From an uncultured Clostridia bacterium (GTDB lineage: Bacteria; Bacillota; Clostridia; Christensenellales; CAG-917), in contig CAKQUV010000016.1 of the NCBI GenBank assembly GCA_934277615.1, forward strand, positions 1 to 8,974: a DNA stretch of 8,974 bases, written 5' to 3'. Position 1 is the first letter of the stretch. Every line of letters starts with the position of its first letter. Below the pieces are notes generated by a model, which saw only the letters and a list, made by a program, of their open reading frames with translations, made no database searches and was not told the origin of the DNA. Of this stretch, positions 6,259 to 8,974 are shown piece after piece. Position numbers and translations under genes: made by a program.

Positions 6259-7683
6259 TTATGCAAAGGTATGAATAGCCTTGTAAATATTCGACGATAT
6301 TTCTTCGATAACGCTTTGAAGTTTTGCCGTATCGAAGGAACGCTTACCGCATCCGTCGGTTGCTATTTGTTTGAATCCCGCTGAAATCGGCGTCCAGATT
6401 TGCTTGACCGCGCTAATGGACGGCATAACCTCCAAAACGCCAGAATCGAGGTTTCTATAGGTAATTTGAGACGCTAAAGACTCTGTTTGTGCAATTACGT
6501 CGCTTCTTGCGGCAACGACGCCGAGCATATCCGCACGAGCTTTCACCATTTCGTAACCCGTTGCGAATTCGACAAACTTGACAGCCCAATCACGGTTTTT
6601 GGTATAACTGCTTACCGCATATCCGTTCACGCCGCCCATGGTTTGTTGCTCAATCCACAGCTCACCGTTTTTGATATCTTGTTGAGTGGTTATATCTCCG
6701 TTCTTTGGAAGTTTCGGCAGTCCTGTAATAACGAGATTCTCTTTCGCCTTTGCGTCCGCGCGAGCCTGATCGAGTCCCTCTTTTTGATATTGAAGCGACA
6801 TCTCTTTCAAAAACTGTGAAGTGATATCCGGAGTGGTTATCGTTGCAAAAATCGTTCCGTTTGCAAGCATGGGCGCGCGACCGTTTGTAAACGAATCGTC
6901 AATACACTTTTCATCCATGACGCCGGCAAGCTCCCACATAATCTTTGCACCCATCACCGCATCGCCTTTTGCAATACCTATATCCTTGTCGTCGGTGTTG
7001 TTGTTGCCAAACACGTATGCGCCGTACGAAAGCAAGAAACCGATATTGAAATATTCGTTTCTCAGCTCGATGGCATAACCGAATTTATTGTGGTCTGCTT
7101 CGCGAATACCTTTGCTGTATCTGTACATTTCCGTCCAATATTCAACCATATCCGGCACGTCGTTGCCATTCTTATCCCATTCGGTTTTCCAGTTGTCGGG
7201 AAGCGCGTCCTTGCGATAAAACAGTAACGGTTGTTGAACGTTTACCGGCACTCCGCAATAAACGGTTTTGCCATCGTAATTGTATTTGAAGGCATCCCAT
7301 GCGTTTTGCGGGATTTTATCGTAGCAATCCATCTTCTCAATATCGAGCGGGATTATATGATGTTTTTCGACGTACGACATGAGAATATCGTTTGCCTGAT
7401 ACAATACGTCCGGTCCGTGACCGTACGGTCCGTCTTTTTCAAGGTCGCTGAACTCGTCCATATTCGCATCGACGGCTTTTACCCCTTCGCTTGCATACTT
7501 TGCATTGAATGCGTCCAGCAATTCTTTGAGATATCCTTCCTTTTTTGCCGTATCGTTTTCAAGAATTCGCAACACGACCTCTTTCTCATCTTTGTCTTTG
7601 TCGCACGCCGTAAAGCAAAGTACGACCGTTGTCATCACAATAGCAACGATCAATAACATTGTCACGAATTTACCCTTTCTCAT
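6259..7683 (-). CDS. malE: Maltodextrin-binding lipoprotein, MalE type (solute-binding family 1)
   Basis: This is the extracellular receptor that captures the sugar and delivers it to MalF/MalG. The N-terminus has a basic MRKGK start, a hydrophobic core (7-23) and a lipobox-like FTAC with acylated Cys27, so the mature protein should be tethered to the outer face of the membrane. A charged linker (28-35) precedes the fold. Family features include GPDVLYQAND (90-99), YCGVPVNVQQPLLFYRKD (142-159), GRAPMLANGTIFA (268-280) and the C-terminal VNGYAVSSYTKNRDWAVKF (352-370). At 170-181 a loop with D170, N172, N174, D178 and E181 matches EF-hand ligand spacing and could bind calcium. The length of 474 is somewhat above the approximately 400-430 typical of the family. 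The start has AAGGAG 7 nt upstream and overlaps the stop of the preceding amylase gene as ATGA. Confidence 0.93.
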   Translation of the reverse strand: MRKGKFVTMLLIVAIVMTTVVLCFTACDKDKDEKEVVLRILENDTAKKEGYLKELLDAFNAKYASEGVKAVDANMDEFSDLEKDGPYGHGPDVLYQANDILMSYVEKHHIIPLDIEKMDCYDKIPQNAWDAFKYNYDGKTVYCGVPVNVQQPLLFYRKDALPDNWKTEWDKNGNDVPDMVEYWTEMYRYSKGIREADHNKFGYAIELRNEYFNIGFLLSYGAYVFGNNNTDDKDIGIAKGDAVMGAKIMWELAGVMDEKCIDDSFTNGRAPMLANGTIFATITTPDITSQFLKEMSLQYQKEGLDQARADAKAKENLVITGLPKLPKNGDITTQQDIKNGELWIEQQTMGGVNGYAVSSYTKNRDWAVKFVEFATGYEMVKARADMLGVVAARSDVIAQTESLASQITYRNLDSGVLEVMPSISAVKQIWTPISAGFKQIATDGCGKRSFDTAKLQSVIEEISSNIYKAIHTFA

Positions 7684-8974
7684 AATTTTTCTCCTTCTAT
7701 AACAAAGGAATCGGCGTTGCCGTCCTTATTTTTATTATACTCTATCGACGGCTTTGCGCCAACACCTATTTTTTTGCATCGACGTATAATCAACCGCAAA
7801 ACCTGCTCCTTGCTTGCCCTTTCAATCACTACCGCGTCGTCTTGGGAATAGATTTTTAATTTCCCGTTTTTTATTGCAGGCTGTCGTTTAAGTTTAAGCA
7901 CGTCTTTGAGCGAAACTTGAAAATCGATTATTTCTTTCTCTTTCAATCTCGAAAAATCAAACGTTCTTCTGCAATCGGGATCATATTCGCCTTCGAGCAA
8001 TATGTCGGTGCCATAGTACAGATTGAAACTTCCCGGCAAAAAAACCAACGTCGCAATCGCACAAAGCAACCTGTTGCGGTCTTTGTTTATTTGCGTAAAA
8101 AATCTTGCCGTGTCGTGACTATCGAGCAAATTGAACATCATGTTGTTTGTGACGTCGCTATATCTCATATAAAGCGAATTGAGCTGCTCGGCAAGTTGCT
8201 TTTCGTCTATGCTCTCGTCAACCCAAAAATCTATCATGCGCTTTGTGAGCGCATAGTTCATAATGGAATCGAACTGATCTCCTCTCAAAAAACTCTCGCT
8301 GTTATGCCAGTTCTCCCCAATCAAAGCCGAATCGGTTTTTTGAGACTTTACCGCTTCTCGCGCCTTTCTCCAAAAACCGTGCGAAACCTCGTCGGACACG
8401 TCAAGACGCCACCCGTCCACGTCGCATTCCTTCATCCAATATGTCATAACGTCGATAAGATAGTTTTGCACGTCGGTATTGCACGTATTGAGTTTCGGCA
8501 TATATTCACAATCTCCGAAGCACGCATAATTAGGCGGATTCTGTTCGACTTTTTCTCCGTCTATGACGAACCAATCGAAATATTTTGACTTTTTGCCCTT
8601 TTTTATAACGTCTTTGAACCGAGCAAAGTCATGGCTGACGTGATTAAACACGGCGTCCAACACAACTCGCATTCCTTTTTCATGCGCCTTTTCGACCAGC
8701 CTTTTTAAGGATTCTTTGTCGCCGAAAGACTCGTCTATGCAATAAAAATCTATTGTGTCATACTTGTGATTCGAGTTGCTTTTGAAAATCGGCGTAAGGT
8801 AAATCGCCGTTGCCCCAAGGTCTTTTATATAGTCTAAATTTTCCGTTATTCCGTCAAGATTGCCCCCGTAAAACGAAGTCGGAGTGGGCAAATCGCACCA
8901 TTTGGCGTTAATTTTTGATTTAGCGGTATCCGTTTTGCAAAATCTATCCACAAAGATTTGATAAAACACCGCAT
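7680..8974 (-). CDS. GH13 cyclomaltodextrinase/neopullulanase-type amylase, 5' partial
   Basis: This glycoside hydrolase cleaves alpha-1,4 bonds, and often some alpha-1,6 bonds or cyclic dextrins, in imported or surface maltodextrins. Numbering from the GTG at 8967-8969, the four GH13 regions are DAVFNH (105-110), DGWRLDVSDE (185-194) with nucleophile D190, IGEN (217-220) with acid E219, and LLDSHD (281-286) with D286. The motifs YQIFVDRF (3-10), YGGNLDGI (34-41), YYGTDI (318-323) and DPDCRRTF (330-337) point to the cyclomaltodextrinase/neopullulanase/maltogenic amylase group. That GTG is not the start: it encodes the Val of a conserved A-V-F-Y-Q-I-F motif and the frame continues to the window edge, so an N-terminal domain (CBM34-like in this group) is likely missing. 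Whether the enzyme is secreted or cytoplasmic cannot be judged. It overlaps malE by 4 nt and is the first gene of the operon seen here. Confidence 0.94.
   Translation of the reverse strand, partial: AVFYQIFVDRFCKTDTAKSKINAKWCDLPTPTSFYGGNLDGITENLDYIKDLGATAIYLTPIFKSNSNHKYDTIDFYCIDESFGDKESLKRLVEKAHEKGMRVVLDAVFNHVSHDFARFKDVIKKGKKSKYFDWFVIDGEKVEQNPPNYACFGDCEYMPKLNTCNTDVQNYLIDVMTYWMKECDVDGWRLDVSDEVSHGFWRKAREAVKSQKTDSALIGENWHNSESFLRGDQFDSIMNYALTKRMIDFWVDESIDEKQLAEQLNSLYMRYSDVTNNMMFNLLDSHDTARFFTQINKDRNRLLCAIATLVFLPGSFNLYYGTDILLEGEYDPDCRRTFDFSRLKEKEIIDFQVSLKDVLKLKRQPAIKNGKLKIYSQDDAVVIERASKEQVLRLIIRRCKKIGVGAKPSIEYNKNKDGNADSFVIEGEKL
7691..7696 (-). promoter_or_regulatory. malE ribosome binding site inside the amylase gene
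   Basis: AAGGAG on the - strand lies 7 nt before the malE ATG (7681-7683), within the last codons of the amylase gene. It is the strongest Shine-Dalgarno in the operon, which fits the need for more binding protein than permease. Confidence 0.78.

Noticed and set aside
7917..8588. 223-residue + strand ORF antisense to the amylase
   Set aside because: It is a mirror of the GH13 gene, whose four catalytic regions are intact on the - strand. It shows no domain and no initiation site.
1..8974. CRISPR array, insertion sequence or phage genes
   Set aside because: No regularly spaced direct repeats, transposase, integrase or phage structural motifs are visible on either strand.

Overview
This is a bacterial window with moderate GC and low-GC Gram-positive character: a lipoprotein-type solute-binding protein, strong AGGAG-like ribosome binding sites, Lys/Asn-rich proteins and the standard stop codons. 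Bacillota, probably an uncultivated gut-type Clostridia lineage, is the best guess. That is inference from style and family resemblance, not a database match.

Layout. Positions 1-302 are read on the + strand. They hold the 3' part of a tRNA-Glu(UUC) gene, its intrinsic terminator, and a compact non-coding stretch of five short hairpins. That stretch ends in a second, near-identical copy of the last 21 nt of tRNA-Glu, followed by a second strong intrinsic terminator. Positions 303-450 are AT-rich and apparently non-coding. Positions 451-651 (- strand) contain a start-less, truncated-looking reading frame with protein-like composition, probably a gene remnant. It overlaps the end of malQ.

From 8974 down to 605 everything is on the - strand and forms one tightly packed maltodextrin operon. 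In transcription order it encodes: a GH13 cyclomaltodextrinase/neopullulanase-type amylase (5' end beyond the window edge), a MalE-type lipoprotein, a MalF-type permease, a MalG-type permease, a MalK/MsmX-type ATPase and MalQ 4-alpha-glucanotransferase. Two junctions are ATGA overlaps and the other gaps are 2, 10 and 27 nt, so co-transcription and translational coupling are expected. The promoter and any operator lie outside the window, upstream of 8974.

How they work together. The lipoprotein captures maltodextrins outside the cell, the MalF/MalG pore moves them inward, and the ATPase powers transport. MalQ and the GH13 enzyme then disproportionate and hydrolyse the oligosaccharides. The ATPase is encoded with its permeases and has about 250 extra C-terminal residues that look like two further copies of the TOBE-type regulatory module.

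The least ordinary parts are this extended ATPase, the duplicated tRNA-Glu 3' end with the hairpin cluster, the gene remnant after malQ, and an EF-hand-like loop in the binding protein. I see no CRISPR array, insertion sequence or clearly new multi-gene system.
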